Shown: positions 45,640 to 55,769, numbered from the stretch's first letter. The stretch is 64,000 nt of DNA from JANXQG01 sp963780045 (GCA_963780045.1 CAVZZZ010000001.1:434001-498000); one strand, 5' to 3'. A program made the numbers and translations. Notes: generated by a model from the letters alone, not told the origin.

Positions 45640-46918
45640 CTGCGCAACGGATGCTTTTCGACCACTCACCTCGTTTCACCAACCGCAGCACCAAGGCGGT
45701 CACGTTCCAGGGCAAGCTCGACCTTCCGATCCATCGGTGGTATCGTCTAACTCCGAGTTTTTCCCCGCAGCTCGCCGGCGACATAGCGCACGAGTTCGGG
45801 CTGGGCGCAAACGATTTCGTCCTCGATCCTTTCAGCGGCGTAGGGACCGTACCGCTGTGCATGAAATATCGAGGCATACCTTCGTGCAGCGTGGAGCTTA
45901 ACCCGTACCTGCACTTCGTGGGCACCGTCAAGACCCGGACTTACTCCGATCCGGAGGCCGTTGAGGAAGCGTTCAACGAGTTCTTGACGGTGGCGAGGCG
46001 AGAACTGAGCGGGCTGCCGGGAGAACGCCGTGCCGAAAGCTACCTTTGGGAAAACGCGGCGTTCGTTCCGGCGCTCCATAATATCCGCCGGTGGTGGACT
46101 GCCCCGAACCTCATGCAGCTCGTTTGCCTCCGCAAGGCTCTGCTGTCCCATTCGGCGGAGCCGGAACACGACGACCTTTTGAAAATGGGGTTGTTGTCGA
46201 TTCTTATTCCCGTGAGCAACGCTAAGCACAACCACGTCTCGCTCACCTTCGCGGAACACCCACTTGAAACGGTAGGCGTTGGCGAAGTTCTCCAGCGGAA
46301 GTACGAGTCCATGCTTGCGGACCTGCGGACGGTGCGGGGCGAGCCAAGCGCGGACGCAGTCGTGTACCTGGGAAACAGCAAGTTCCTGGCCGCTGTCCTG
46401 CCCAGTTCCGCAGAAGTGACGGCCGTTATCACGTCGCCCCCTTATCCCAACCGCTTCAGCTACGCGCGAGAGACCCGCCCGCACCTCTTTTTCTTCCGCT
46501 TCGTCGAGGACCCGCGGGCGGTGGGACGGCTCGAAACCGATGCCATCGGGGGGACCTGGGGCAAGGCTACTTCCGTGCTGGCGGCGGGCATTCAAGCGAA
46601 GAACGCCACGGTACGCGACCTGCTCAGGCCCTATCACCGCGACATCCACGCCAGCGGCGACCTAATGGCCCATTACGTCACGAAGTATTTCAACGACATC
46701 TACTACCACGCCGAGCAAGTGGCAAAGGTCTGCGCCCGTGCTGCCGCCTGGCCTACGTCATCGGCAACAGCAAGTTCTACGACAACCCCTTGCCGAGCGA
46801 CGAGCTTCTTGCCGCAATCTTTCAGCACTTCGGCTTTACGCTCGACCGCATCGACAAGATGAGGAAGCGGCAAAGCAAGGCTGGGCTTTATGAAGCGGTA
46901 GTCTTTATGCGCCGTTAA
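45636..46918 (+). CDS. DNA methyltransferase (N4-cytosine/N6-adenine type), frameshifted
   Basis: About 427 residues. SAM-binding motif LDPFSGVGTVPL (about 60-72), then the catalytic motif TSPPYPNRFSYARE (about 267-280), and LAYVIGNSKFYDNPLPSDEL near the end. The motif TSPPY is that of amino-methyltransferases. One C is missing near 46733-46738; the new frame ends EAVVFMRR at 46918. It protects sites cut by the coupled endonuclease. Start GTG 45636; ATG 45651 possible. Confidence 0.85.
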
Positions 46919-47208
46919 TCGACCAGCCGGAAGACAATGTCGATAAGCGGTTGATCGGCACCGTCCTGATGAACGTTCTGGCTAGGCTCAAAGAGTAAAG
47001 GAAGATCATCGTTTGCACCCATGACGCCAATATACTGGTGGGCGGCGACGCTGAGCAGGTCGTGGTACTGGAGGCAGAAAGCGACCGGAAGGGCAAAGTT
47101 GGTCAACACGGCTCAATCGACAACGGCGACATTGTTGCTACAGTTGTGAGCCTTCTCGAAGGAGGGGCCGAGGCCTTCGCGACCCGCCGAAGGCGCTACA
47201 ATTTGTAA
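46918..47208 (+). pseudogene. Fragment of an AAA/ABC-type ATPase C-terminus, with internal stop
   Basis: Reading from the codon beside the methyltransferase stop gives LIDQPEDNVDKRLIGTVL, then a TAA at 46996-46998 where family members have Gln, then RKIIVCTHDANILVGGDAEQ and an end in FATRRRRYNL. These are the Walker B/D-loop, H-loop and terminal blocks of SMC-like AAA ATPases found in defence genes. The Walker A half is absent. A broken relic, not a gene. Confidence 0.75.
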
Positions 47209-47340
47209 CCGAGCTTAGAATAACAGTTGTCGCTGCACTGTTGGCTATTACTGTAGAACCGCTAAATCCGCGCCGCGGTTCCACTTATGCCCGCCGACGT
47301 TTGAACAGCCCGCGAACCGCGACCTACGGTTCCGACAGCA

Positions 47341-47432
47341 GGAATGCCGAATGTCGAAAGAATGATGAAGGACTTTTCGTGCCTCGGCCGTCGGGCTCGT
47401 TTCGACATTTGATTTTCGACGTTCGACATTCC
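47341..47432. repeat. GGAATG.CGAATGTCGAA / TTCGACATTCC repeat
   Basis: Left GGAATGCCGAATGTCGAAAG, right TTTTCGACGTTCGACATTCC; partly complementary. Lies in the 228-base gap between the ATPase relic and the next gene. Confidence 0.5.
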
Positions 47433-47436
47433 CGCG

Positions 47437-47829
47437 CTAGCTCCCGCTGGACGACGAACCCTCCGCCTCCAGCCGCGCGGCGAGGTCCAACACGAGGCGG
47501 TGATACTCCTCGCGCGTCAACTCGCCGCGCTCTAACTTGTTGTACCAGTACACGATCTGGGTCATGCCGAACAGTCGCTCCTGAAAACGCCAGGAGTCAC
47601 AAGGCAGGTCATATTCCTCGCGTTTCGAGTCCAAGTTGTAGAACCGGCAATACTTGATCCAATCCTCGAACGGTTGGTTCCCGTTACGGTCTGGCGGCTT
47701 CACACCCGCCGCGATGCACTGCCGGCGGAACCGTGCCTGCTCAGCTTCCCACGCTTGGAGCTGCTGTTTGCGCCGAGCCCAGATATTCGCCGCAATCTGA
47801 AGTCTCATCACTCGGTTCTTGATGCTCAC
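47437..47829 (-). CDS. Small protein of unknown function after the HTH gene
   Basis: 130 residues, GTG start with AGGAGA 8 bases upstream. Tryptophan/arginine-rich: ANIWARRKQQLQAWEAEQAR, FEDWIKYCRFYNLDSK, ending in SSSSGS. No family recognised. Follows and overlaps the HTH-like gene by 89 bases, or by less if that gene has a frameshifted end. Confidence 0.55.
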   Translation of the reverse strand: MSIKNRVMRLQIAANIWARRKQQLQAWEAEQARFRRQCIAAGVKPPDRNGNQPFEDWIKYCRFYNLDSKREEYDLPCDSWRFQERLFGMTQIVYWYNKLERGELTREEYHRLVLDLAARLEAEGSSSSGS

Positions 47830-48193
47830 GATTCACGTCTCCTAATACTACAGATTCCAATTCGGCCACACGCTCTTCCATCTCTCCCTGGCCGGCCAGC
47901 CGCGCGAGGGATTCCAGCACGCTGCGGGCGGCCATCCGCTTGACGGAGGGGTTTTCGTTGTCCAGAAGCTTCCGCAGCGTGGCCACGGCGCGGATCGAGG
48001 TCTGCGCCAGCATCGAGGTCGCCCGTGAAACGATCCTGCCGCGGGCACGGGCGACCTGCCGGCGGAAGGCTTCGTCCTCCATACGGCGGAAGAGGGTGCG
48101 GGCGGAACAGCCAGTCTTCCGCGCCGCGGACGCCACGCTGGCCCCCGCGGCGAGGGCAAGCACGAGTTGCATTTCCTTGTCGTCGTCGGCCAT
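47741..48193 (-). CDS. HTH-like protein, phage-small-terminase type
   Basis: 150 residues from ATG 48193, with AAGGAG 6 bases upstream (ATG 48199 is too close to it). LALAAGASVASAARKTGCSA then RTLFRRMEDEAFRRQV is a resolvase/terminase-type HTH; a helical part with ARSVLESLARLAGQGEMEER follows. The end may be extended by a missed stop. Role unknown; DNA binding likely. Confidence 0.6.
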   Translation of the reverse strand: MADDDKEMQLVLALAAGASVASAARKTGCSARTLFRRMEDEAFRRQVARARGRIVSRATSMLAQTSIRAVATLRKLLDNENPSVKRMAARSVLESLARLAGQGEMEERVAELESVVLGDVNREHQEPSDETSDCGEYLGSAQTAAPSVGS

Positions 48194-48517
48194 TGACATC
48201 TCCTTTTGCTTGTGATACGATTCGTCAACAGCCGTTATTATAGTGAACATATGTATGTCAGTCAAGGGCCTGGCCGAGATTTCCTTCCGCCCGACGTAAG
48301 GCCTTGCGCCACCGTGGTTTACGACGGCAGGGAGGGAGAAAAACGAGCGCAAGAACCGCGACAAAGTGCGACAAACCACGGCATTTTCCCTTTTGGGGCC
48401 GAAACCCGCCGCCCCGCGGCCGGTCCAACGCTGCCGCAGCGCCTGGTGTGGCCGGAAATTGGCTCCGTCCTGCGGTGAAATGTGACGCAACTGCTTGCTG
48501 TAAAAGGAGTTACGAAC

Positions 48518-48619
48518 ATGAGCCCGAGTTGCGGGACGTGCGCAAAAAGCAAGGATGGGAGAGCGAGCGGGAGGGTCGGCGCGGCCGATGAAAATCCTTT
48601 CCGCCCGGCCTTGAATTAA
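48518..48619 (+). CDS. Possible 33-residue CxxC peptide
   Basis: ATG 48518 preceded by AAAGGAG with 8-base spacing. Begins MSPSCGTCAKSKDGRASGRV and ends NPFRPALN. The CxxC pair and good RBS are the only support. It is the only candidate in the 515-base gap 48194-48708, which otherwise holds no recognised element. Confidence 0.35.
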   Translation: MSPSCGTCAKSKDGRASGRVGAADENPFRPALN

Positions 48620-48708
48620 TCGTCTAATTTGGGAAAATGAGTGGTTTCCCTGCACGGCTACCGTGCCGAGGTGGGAGAGTTGGAGCGGGATATATACCGA
48701 GGACTTTC

Positions 48709-49338
48709 ATGGCGGACCAGATTCCCACGATCGCTCGCAGCAAGGGCGGCAAACATACCAATCGACGATTGCGCATCTCCGGGCAGACGCCGGCTGTGCT
48801 GTACGGCCACGGCGAGGCGAACGTCTGCTTGTCGGTGCCGTCGGACACGCTGGCGGCGGCGTTGCGGCACGGCGGCCGGCTGGTCGGCCTGACGGGCGCG
48901 GTCAACGAGTCGGCATTCGTCCGCCAACTGCAATGGGACACCTACGGAACGCACGTTCTCCACGTCGATTTCACCCGCGTCTCCGTCGATGAGCTGGTCA
49001 AGGTCCACCTGACGGTCGAGCTCCGCGGCCAGGCGCCGGGCGTGAAAGAAGGCGGCGCGGTCGAGCACCTGATTCACACCGTACAGATCGAATGCCCGGC
49101 CGGAGCGATTCCGGAAAAGCTGCAAGTCAGCGTCAACCAGTTGAAATTGAATGAGAGCATCACACTGGCCCAGATCGAGCTGCCGGCCAGGGCCAAGCTG
49201 ATCGGCGATCCCGAGGCAATTGTCGCGCAGTGCATCGTCCCGGTCGAGAAGCCGGACGAAGAAGCCGGCGCGGGCGCGGCCGCCGAGCCCGAAGTGATCG
49301 GCGCCAAGAAGGAGGAAGAGGAGGAGAAAGAAGAGTAG
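48709..49338 (+). CDS. rplY: 50S ribosomal protein bL25 (CTC form)
   Basis: 209 residues. N-terminal 5S-rRNA-binding domain (ARSKGGKHTNRRLRISGQTP, PAVLYGHGE) plus the C-terminal TL5/CTC domain (VEHLIHTVQIECPAGAIPEK) and a Glu/Lys tail. First gene of a cluster with pth, bS6, ssb and bL9, an order common in bacteria. Confidence 0.93.
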   Translation: MADQIPTIARSKGGKHTNRRLRISGQTPAVLYGHGEANVCLSVPSDTLAAALRHGGRLVGLTGAVNESAFVRQLQWDTYGTHVLHVDFTRVSVDELVKVHLTVELRGQAPGVKEGGAVEHLIHTVQIECPAGAIPEKLQVSVNQLKLNESITLAQIELPARAKLIGDPEAIVAQCIVPVEKPDEEAGAGAAAEPEVIGAKKEEEEEKEE

Positions 49339-49406
49339 TGTTCAGCTTTCAGTGTTCAGTTTTCAGCCTGTAGGCTACTGAACACGGAAAACTGAAAACT
49401 GAAAAC
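49339..49406. repeat. TTTTCAG/CTGAAAA inverted repeat, copy 2
   Basis: TGTTCAGCTTTCAGTGTTCA and following TTTTCAG pair with CTGAACACGGAAAACTGAAA. Same family as 30361-30423; both fill the space between two genes of one operon. Confidence 0.75.
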
Positions 49407-49410
49407 CGCC

Positions 49411-49986
49411 ATGAAACTCGTCGCGGGGCTGGGCAATCCGGGACGGCGCTACGAGGGGACCCGGCACAACGTCGGTTTCGTCGCCGTTCGCGAGTTGGCC
49501 AAGGGCCACGCCGCCGGCCCGATGACGAGCGGTATTGTAAAGACGCGGTTTCAAGGCGAGACGATCGATGCCGAGATCGCAGGCGAGAAGGTCCTCTTGC
49601 TTACGCCGTCGACGTTTATGAACGAGAGCGGGGCCAGCGTGCTGGCCGCACGGGATTTTTTTAAGCTGTCGCTGGAAGACATCCTCGTCGTTTGCGACGA
49701 CCTCAATTTGCCGCTGGGCAAGCTGAGGACGCGTGCGGCGGGGTCGGCCGGAGGGCAAAAAGGATTGGAGGACATCATCCGCCGCCTCGGCAGTGAAGAC
49801 TTCGCCAGGCTGCGGATCGGCATCGGCGCCCCGCCCAACGGCTGGGAGTGGCGCGATTTCGTCCTCAGCAAGTTCAAGAGCGAGGAATTGCCGGAGATGG
49901 AGCTGGCCGTCGCCAGGGCCGTCGAGGCGATTGGGGTCTGGACCCGCGAGGGAATCCAGGCCTGCATGAATCGATACAACGGATAA
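49411..49986 (+). CDS. pth: Peptidyl-tRNA hydrolase
   Basis: 191 residues. GLGNPGRRYEGTRHNVGF carries the catalytic His; TPSTFMNESG, VCDDLNLPLGKLR and GSAGGQKGLEDI follow. Frees tRNAs from abortive peptidyl-tRNA. Intact. Confidence 0.95.
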   Translation: MKLVAGLGNPGRRYEGTRHNVGFVAVRELAKGHAAGPMTSGIVKTRFQGETIDAEIAGEKVLLLTPSTFMNESGASVLAARDFFKLSLEDILVVCDDLNLPLGKLRTRAAGSAGGQKGLEDIIRRLGSEDFARLRIGIGAPPNGWEWRDFVLSKFKSEELPEMELAVARAVEAIGVWTREGIQACMNRYNG

Positions 49987-49991
49987 AAGTT

Positions 49992-50018
49992 GCAGGCACG
50001 CTCCGCGTGCCGTCCGCC
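49992..50018. repeat. 27-bp GGCACGC-TCC-GCGTGCC repeat, copy 2
   Basis: Identical to 37970-37996. Lies 5 bases after the pth stop, in the leader of bS6. Confidence 0.85.
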
Positions 50019-50067
50019 GTCCGAGAAACAGACAGGCGGGCAAAGAATTAGTATGAGGAGTGAAGTT

Positions 50068-50496
50068 TTGACCCGAAACGTTTACGAATTAATGTTCCTG
50101 TTCGACTCCAACAAGTTCGGCCGCGATCCGGACGGCACGTCGGGCGAGATTGCCGAAATGATCAAAAAGGCCGGCGGCGAGATCCTCGTCAGCCGCCTTT
50201 GGGAAGAGCGCCGCCTGGCCTACACGATCAAAGGCCAGCGCAAAGGCGCCTATTGGCTGATGTACGTCAATTTGGACGCGCGGCAGGTGGCCGCCTTGCG
50301 CCGCCAGTTCGAGATAACCGAGTCGATCCTGCGGTTCTTGGTGCTTAAGATTGAACCGCGGATCGTCGACGCCCTGGTCGCCCACGCGCAAGCCGCGCCC
50401 GTGCCGGCTGCCCCGGCCGAGGAGGTCGCCGTCGCCGTCGCCGTCGCGGTAGGCGCCGCCGAGGAGACGGAAGAAGACGCGAACGGGGAAGCATAG
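50068..50496 (+). CDS. rpsF: 30S ribosomal protein bS6
   Basis: 142 residues. NVYELMFLFDSNKFGRD then LWEERRLAYTIKGQRKGAYW and ILRFLVLKIEP are the bS6 fold; an Ala/Val/Glu tail follows. TTG 50068 is preferred because AGGAG (50056-50060) stands 7 bases upstream; ATG 50053 would place that RBS inside the gene. Binds uS15 and the 16S central domain. Confidence 0.9.
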   Translation: MTRNVYELMFLFDSNKFGRDPDGTSGEIAEMIKKAGGEILVSRLWEERRLAYTIKGQRKGAYWLMYVNLDARQVAALRRQFEITESILRFLVLKIEPRIVDALVAHAQAAPVPAAPAEEVAVAVAVAVGAAEETEEDANGEA

Positions 50497-50537
50497 AAAT
50501 ACGCTCAAAAAACGCTTAGCCGCAGGAGATTCCGCGC

Positions 50538-51036
50538 ATGGCAAGTTACAACCGCGTGATCCTCGTAGGAAACCTCACCCGCGATCCGGAGCTGCGCTAC
50601 ATTCAGTCGGGCATGGCGGTGACCGACGTCGGTTTGGCCGTAAACGATCGCCGCAAGACGGCCAACGGCGAATGGGTGGATGAGACGACGTTCGTTGACA
50701 TAACCGTTTGGGGACGGACCGCGGAAACCGTGTGCGAGTACCTTACCAAGGGGTCGCCCGTGCTCTTTGAGGGTCGCCTGAAGCTCGACACCTGGGAAAA
50801 AGACGGCCAAAAGCACTCCAAGTTGAAAGTCGTCTGCGAGCGCATGCAGATGCTCAGCGGCCGCGGCCAGGGCGGCGACCGGCCGCAAGGGGGCGGCAAT
50901 CAAGGCGGCCGCGCCCCGCAGCGCCGGCGGTCCATCACAATACAACCAGTCCGGCCCGCCGGACTACGTCGACGAAGCGCCCCCGGCCGAGTTTGCCGGT
51001 GGAGGCGGCGGCGGCGGGGACGACATACCCTTTTAG
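50538..51036 (+). CDS. ssb: Single-stranded DNA-binding protein, frameshifted
   Basis: OB-fold domain MASYNRVILVGNLTRDPELR to LKVVCERMQML, glycine-rich linker, and acidic tip DDIPF that recruits repair partners. The tip is found only after a one-base shift between 50911 and 50935; without it the frame runs into bL9 and would make a false SSB-bL9 fusion. The stop at 51036 is followed by the bL9 start at 51054. Confidence 0.93.
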
Positions 51037-51053
51037 CGAGCAGCGGAACCATC

Positions 51054-51587
51054 ATGCCCAAGACAACTCTCAACAATACGCGCATCAAGCGACTTCCCAA
51101 GGCGCCCAACGGCGGCATCGAGTTGCTGCTGGTGCAGGCCGTCGACCACCTCGGCAAGCAGGGCGACGTGGTGACGGTGAAGCCCGGCTACGCGCTGAAC
51201 TACCTCTTGCCGCAGGGCCTGGCCACCTACGCCAGCGAACATCACAAGCGGATGGTCGAAAAGCACCGCGCCGAGCTGGAAAAGATCGAGAAGGCCCGGC
51301 TGGCGGGCTTGCGCACGATGGGCGACGAACTGGGCCGCCAGAGCATCACGATCGAGGCCAACGCCAACGACGAGGGCCATCTTTACGGCTCCGTCGGTCC
51401 GCAGGACATCGCCAACGCCCTGAAGCGCAACAAGTTCAACATCACCCAAGACCAGGTCCGCCTCACCGGCCCGCTGAAGGAGCTTGGCCTCTACACGGTC
51501 AAGATCCACATCGCCCAGGAGATTGAGGCGGAAGTCAAAGTGTGGGTGGTGCCGACGGTGAACGTGGAGGAGCCGGGGAAGGGGTGA
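51054..51587 (+). CDS. rplI: 50S ribosomal protein bL9
   Basis: 177 residues. IELLLVQAVDHLGKQGDVVT and KPGYALNYLLPQGLA form the N-terminal domain, a long helix follows, and the C-terminal domain has ANDEGHLYGSVGPQDIANAL. Slightly longer than usual at both ends. bS18, often between bS6 and bL9, is absent here. Confidence 0.94.
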   Translation: MPKTTLNNTRIKRLPKAPNGGIELLLVQAVDHLGKQGDVVTVKPGYALNYLLPQGLATYASEHHKRMVEKHRAELEKIEKARLAGLRTMGDELGRQSITIEANANDEGHLYGSVGPQDIANALKRNKFNITQDQVRLTGPLKELGLYTVKIHIAQEIEAEVKVWVVPTVNVEEPGKG

Positions 51588-51588
51588 G

Positions 51589-53324
51589 CTACTCGGGCAG
51601 CGGCTGGCCCTTTGTTTCCGGCGCGAACAAAAGCGCGACAAGACCCAGCAGGTAGCATGAGCACATTGCCACGCCCGCATAGCGAAATGGCGATGCCGTG
51701 CCGGCAAAAACCTGGGTTTTCAAATAGCCGATGCTGATCGGCCCGGTCGCGGCAATATAACGGCCAACGTTGTAGCAGAACGACATGCCGGTGCTCCGCA
51801 GCCGCGTGGGAAAGAGTTCGGGGAAATAGATCGCATAGCCGCCAAACGCGGCAAGCTGCGCGCGCCCATCAGCGGCACCATCCAAAAGAGATCGGCGGGC
51901 TTCGACATGTAGAGAAAGACAAGTGCCGTGGTGATGCCCGCCACGAGGAAGGCCAGCGCGAACGTCGGCCGCCGCCCAATCCATTGTGTCACAAGCGCGA
52001 AAGCAAACATGCCGAAAAAGCCGCCTACGTTGAACATGGCCAACGTCACGGCCGCCCAAGTACGCGATTCGACAAGCCGCTCCCGCTGGCGAACGGTGAT
52101 TCGTTGTACGTTGGCGTCTACGTCGACCGCGGCAGCTCTTTTCATTAGCTGCTCCCGTCGAAGTCGGTCTTCGGCGGATTGGGCGTGGGGCTGGACTGTG
52201 CGCGCCGAGTTCTCGCGGTCGAGTTCGGCCAGGATACCATCCGGCGAAACGCGCTTTTCCCCTGCGGCAACGACGTTAGCCGCCTCGAAAATCGCCTTCG
52301 CATCGAGGTCGCCGTGGTCGTGCTTTTCGTCCTTTTCGAAACGGCCCAGCAAGTCCTTTGGTTTCACTCTATTGCCGACAGTGCTGAGGTCGTCGGGATT
52401 CGTCGATATCCAGACAACGAACTGAAGATCATCCTCGTCCTGTCGCTGCATACGCATGCGCTCGTCATATTGTCTGCCGATGAAAGATTGCGTCAAGTCG
52501 TTGCTGAACACGCCAATGCCCCACAATCCTACGACGCCGGAAACCGCCAGGCACAACCCGACCGCCGCGTGCGGTCCCCAACGCCGATCGCCGAAAAGCT
52601 CGACGAGCGAACCGGCTTTCCTCGCACCCGCGCGGGCCTCCCGTTTTGCCTTCAGCCATACATCGGGCTCGCGGATGCGCCGGGCGACGATTACTGAGAG
52701 CAGCGCCGGCAAAATGCCTACGGCGAACAGCCAGGGCCAATCGCGGGCGATCCAGTGGCGAGCCCACGCCTGCACCAGAAGCAGCCAGATCAGCCCCGCA
52801 CTGACATTGCCCACCGCGGAGAACATTTGCACCAGTCCCAACGCTTGGGGGCGGGCCTTGTCCGGCAGGCTTTCCGCCACGAGCGTGCAAGCGACCGGGA
52901 AAATGCCGCCGGCTCCCACCCCGGTAATGAACGCAAATACGATGTAATACCACGGCGACGGCGAAAGACCGCACAGCCCGGTCGAAAACGAATAAGCCAA
53001 GATCATGATCAGCATCGTCTTGGCGCGTCCGATACGATCGCCCATTATGCCGAAGATGATGCCGCCGGTCGCCCAGCCGATCAGCAGCATCGACGTGCCT
53101 AGATTGCCGTACCATGTAACCTCCGGGGAGTCTGGCGAGGTTCCCAGCAGGTCGACCATCGCCGGGACGCGGGCGAGATTGAAGATCTGTTGATTGAAAC
53201 AATCGAACGACCACGCCGCCGTGCCCACGGCCAGCACCAGCCAGTGGTAGCCGTTGAGCTGGCGGTACCAGGGCAGCGGTGCGGCCGGCTCGGCATCGGA
53301 CACGGCGGGGGCAGGATTGACCAT
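51589..53324 (-). CDS. MFS transporter with large central cytoplasmic insertion, frameshifted
   Basis: About 578 residues. N-terminal half has the MFS motif GIMGDRIGRAKT and six spans; residues about 282-419 are a hydrophilic, charged segment (RQYDERMRMQRQDEDDLQFV to QRERLVESR) between the seventh and eighth spans, longer than normal; then spans 8-12 and ETKGQPLPE. A G is missing at 51865-51868 (MG before, AQLAAFGGYAIYFPELFPTR after). The substrate is unknown; the adjacent GH2 enzyme suggests a sugar. Stop lies 1 base from the bL9 stop. Confidence 0.8.
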
Positions 53325-53414
53325 ACGGAGCCTTACCAATTAGGATGAACGAACCCAAGGCGGAAGCACGATAGTTGCGGCTTCAGTTTGGATCGGTTCC
53401 GGTAAGCATAAGTA

Positions 53415-55768
53415 ATGACGAATCGAGTGTCCATACCCGCTGCCGTTGTCGCATTTGCGGCGTTGGCGCTGGGTTTTTGCGCGGCTTTCTCGCGGTTGGA
53501 GGCCGGCGAATCGGTTGCGCCGCCCACGGCGGTATCTGGCGACGTCCAGCGCGACGTGCTCTTCAACGAGGGCTGGAGGTTCCACCTCGGCGACGATGCC
53601 AAGGCCAAAGACCCCGCGTATGACGATTCCGATTGGAGGACGCTCGATCTGCCGCACGACTGGAGCGTCGGGGGCAAGTTCGATCCCAAGCTGGCCAGTT
53701 GCACGGCTTTCCTGCCCTGCGGCGTCGGCTGGTACCGCAAGACGTTCACGGTCGCGGCAGACGCCAAGGACAAGCTGATCAGCATCCGCTTTGACGGCAT
53801 AATGAATCACAGCAAAGTTTGGTGCAATGGCCGGCTAGTTGGCGAACGGCCCTACGGCTACAGCTCGTTTACATGCAATCTGACGCCTGCAATCCGCTTC
53901 GGCGAGAAGAACGTGATTGCCGTCCGGGTGGATCACCAACAGTACGCTGACTCGCGCTGGTACGCCGGTTCGGGCATCTATCGCAACGTGTACCTGAACG
54001 TGACGGGGAAGGTACATATCGAAACCAACGGCGTGTTCGTCACAACGCCGAAGGTTTCGGACGCCTTGGCGGTCGTCGAAGTCCGCGCACTCGTGATAAA
54101 CGAAGGACCGATGCCCGCAGACGTCCGTATCGTCGCCGACGTCGAGGGTCGAATTAGGGAAGCGGAAGGAACCGTGCCAGCGGGAGGGCAAAAACAGTTT
54201 CTGGTTTCCGCCAAAATCGACCTGCCCGATATCTGGTCGCTGGACAATCCCCGCATGTGCCGCGCCGGAGTAAAGGTTGCAACGAATGATGTAAAGACCG
54301 TCGATTGGTGTGGCACTCACTTCGGCATCCGCACATTCGCCTTCGATCCCGCCAAGGGATTCTCACTCAACGGCCAGCCGATGAAGCTCAAAGGCGTCTG
54401 CCTGCACCACGATGCCGGGCGCTGGGGGCGGCGGTGCCGATCCAGGTCTGGGAGCGGCGGCTGAAGCTGCTGAAGGAAGCGGGCTGCAACGCGATTCGCT
54501 GTTCGCACAATCCGCCCGCGCCGGAGTTTTTGGACCTCTGCGACCGAATGGGCTTTCTCGTCATGGACGAAGCCTTCGACGAATGGACCCGCGGCAAGAA
54601 GAAGTGGGTCACAGGGCATAACGTCGGCGACTATAGCACTGACGGCTACCACAGCGATTTCCCCCAGTGGTCGGACCGCGACATCCGCGACATGGTCCTC
54701 CGCGACCGCAATCACCCCTCGATCATCCTCTGGAGCATCGGCAACGAGATCGACTACGCCAACGACCCCTACCCGCCCAACTGCGACGAGCTACCGCCGA
54801 TCGCCGCGCGCCTGGTCAAGGACGTAAAGGCGGCGGACTCCACGCGGCCGGTCACCGCGGCCTGCGCGGCCCCGTCCACGAACCTCTTCAAGAAGCTCCT
54901 GGATGTAGAAGGCTATAACTACATGGAACGGCTCTACGCCGAAGACCACGCTGCGCATCCCAACCGGGTAATTTACGGCAGCGAAAACGGCCAGTTTCCC
55001 GATGCTTGGCGGGCGGTGGCCGACAACGATTACATCGCCGGCCAATTCCTATGGACCGGCATCGACTTCCTGGGCGAGGCCCGCGAGTGGCCTTCCCACG
55101 CCTCCCGTGCCGGCCTACTGGACCTGGCCGGTTTTCCCAAAAACCAGTACTTTCTCCGCAAGAGTTTCTGGACCGACGCGCCGATGGTTTATCTTTCCAC
55201 GTTCGGCCCCGGCCGCGGTCGCGTCGGCCCGCGGTGGGCGGCCAGAAACGTCTATTGCTTCACGAATTGCGACCGCGTCGAGCTTTTCCACAACGGGAAA
55301 TCGCTCGGAACCAAATCGCAGACGCCCGAGCATGTTATCCGCTGGCCGTTGGATTTTACCGGCGGCGTGTTGAAGGCCGTCGGCAGCAAGGGACGCCAGC
55401 AAGCCACATTCGAGCTTAAGAAAGCGGGCGCCGCGGCGAAGCTCGTCTTGCGGCCCGACGTCGAGCATCTTGCCGCCGACGGCCGCGACGTGGCCCAGAT
55501 CGAATTGAACGTCGTGGACAAAGGCTGCACGCTTGTGCCGGATGCCGGTAACAAGATTGAATGCGCACTCACCGGCCCAGCGCGGATCATCGGGCTGGAA
55601 AACGGCGACACGTCCAGCACGGAAAACTACAATACGAAATCGCGCAGCGCGTTCCAAGGCCGGCTAATGATCTACGTGAAGTCGCTCAAGACGGACGGCG
55701 AGGCGCGGCTCACCGTATCTTCGCCGGGCTTGGAAGCGGCCGAGATCGTGTTGCCGGTTCGCCGTTAG
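53415..55768 (+). CDS. Secreted GH2 family glycosidase (beta-galactosidase-like), frameshifted
   Basis: About 784 residues. Signal peptide; sugar-binding domain (FNEGWRFHLGDDAKAKDP, WRTLDLPHDWSV, GVGWYRKTF), immunoglobulin-like domain, TIM barrel (AGCNAIRCSHNPPAPEFLDL, acid/base Glu in LWSIGNEIDYAN, nucleophile Glu in YGSENGQF), and further beta domains. One G is missing near 54416-54419 (LHHDAG before, ALGAAVPIQVWERRLKLLKE after). Exo-cleavage of beta-linked sugars outside the cytoplasm; the exact sugar is not readable. Confidence 0.9.
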
Positions 55769-55769
55769 T

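Noticed and set aside
46905..47109. Two small minus-strand open frames after the methyltransferase
   Set aside because: They are antisense to the ATPase relic, whose sense translation has clear family motifs.
47741..48655. Single 304-residue gene covering the HTH protein
   Set aside because: The first ~150 codons lack coding character; an RBS and ATG lie at 48193.
50538..51587. Apparent SSB-bL9 fusion protein
   Set aside because: The linker between them is arginine-rich out-of-frame translation; the proper frame gives the SSB tip DDIPF and a stop at 51036, so these are two genes joined by a frameshift.
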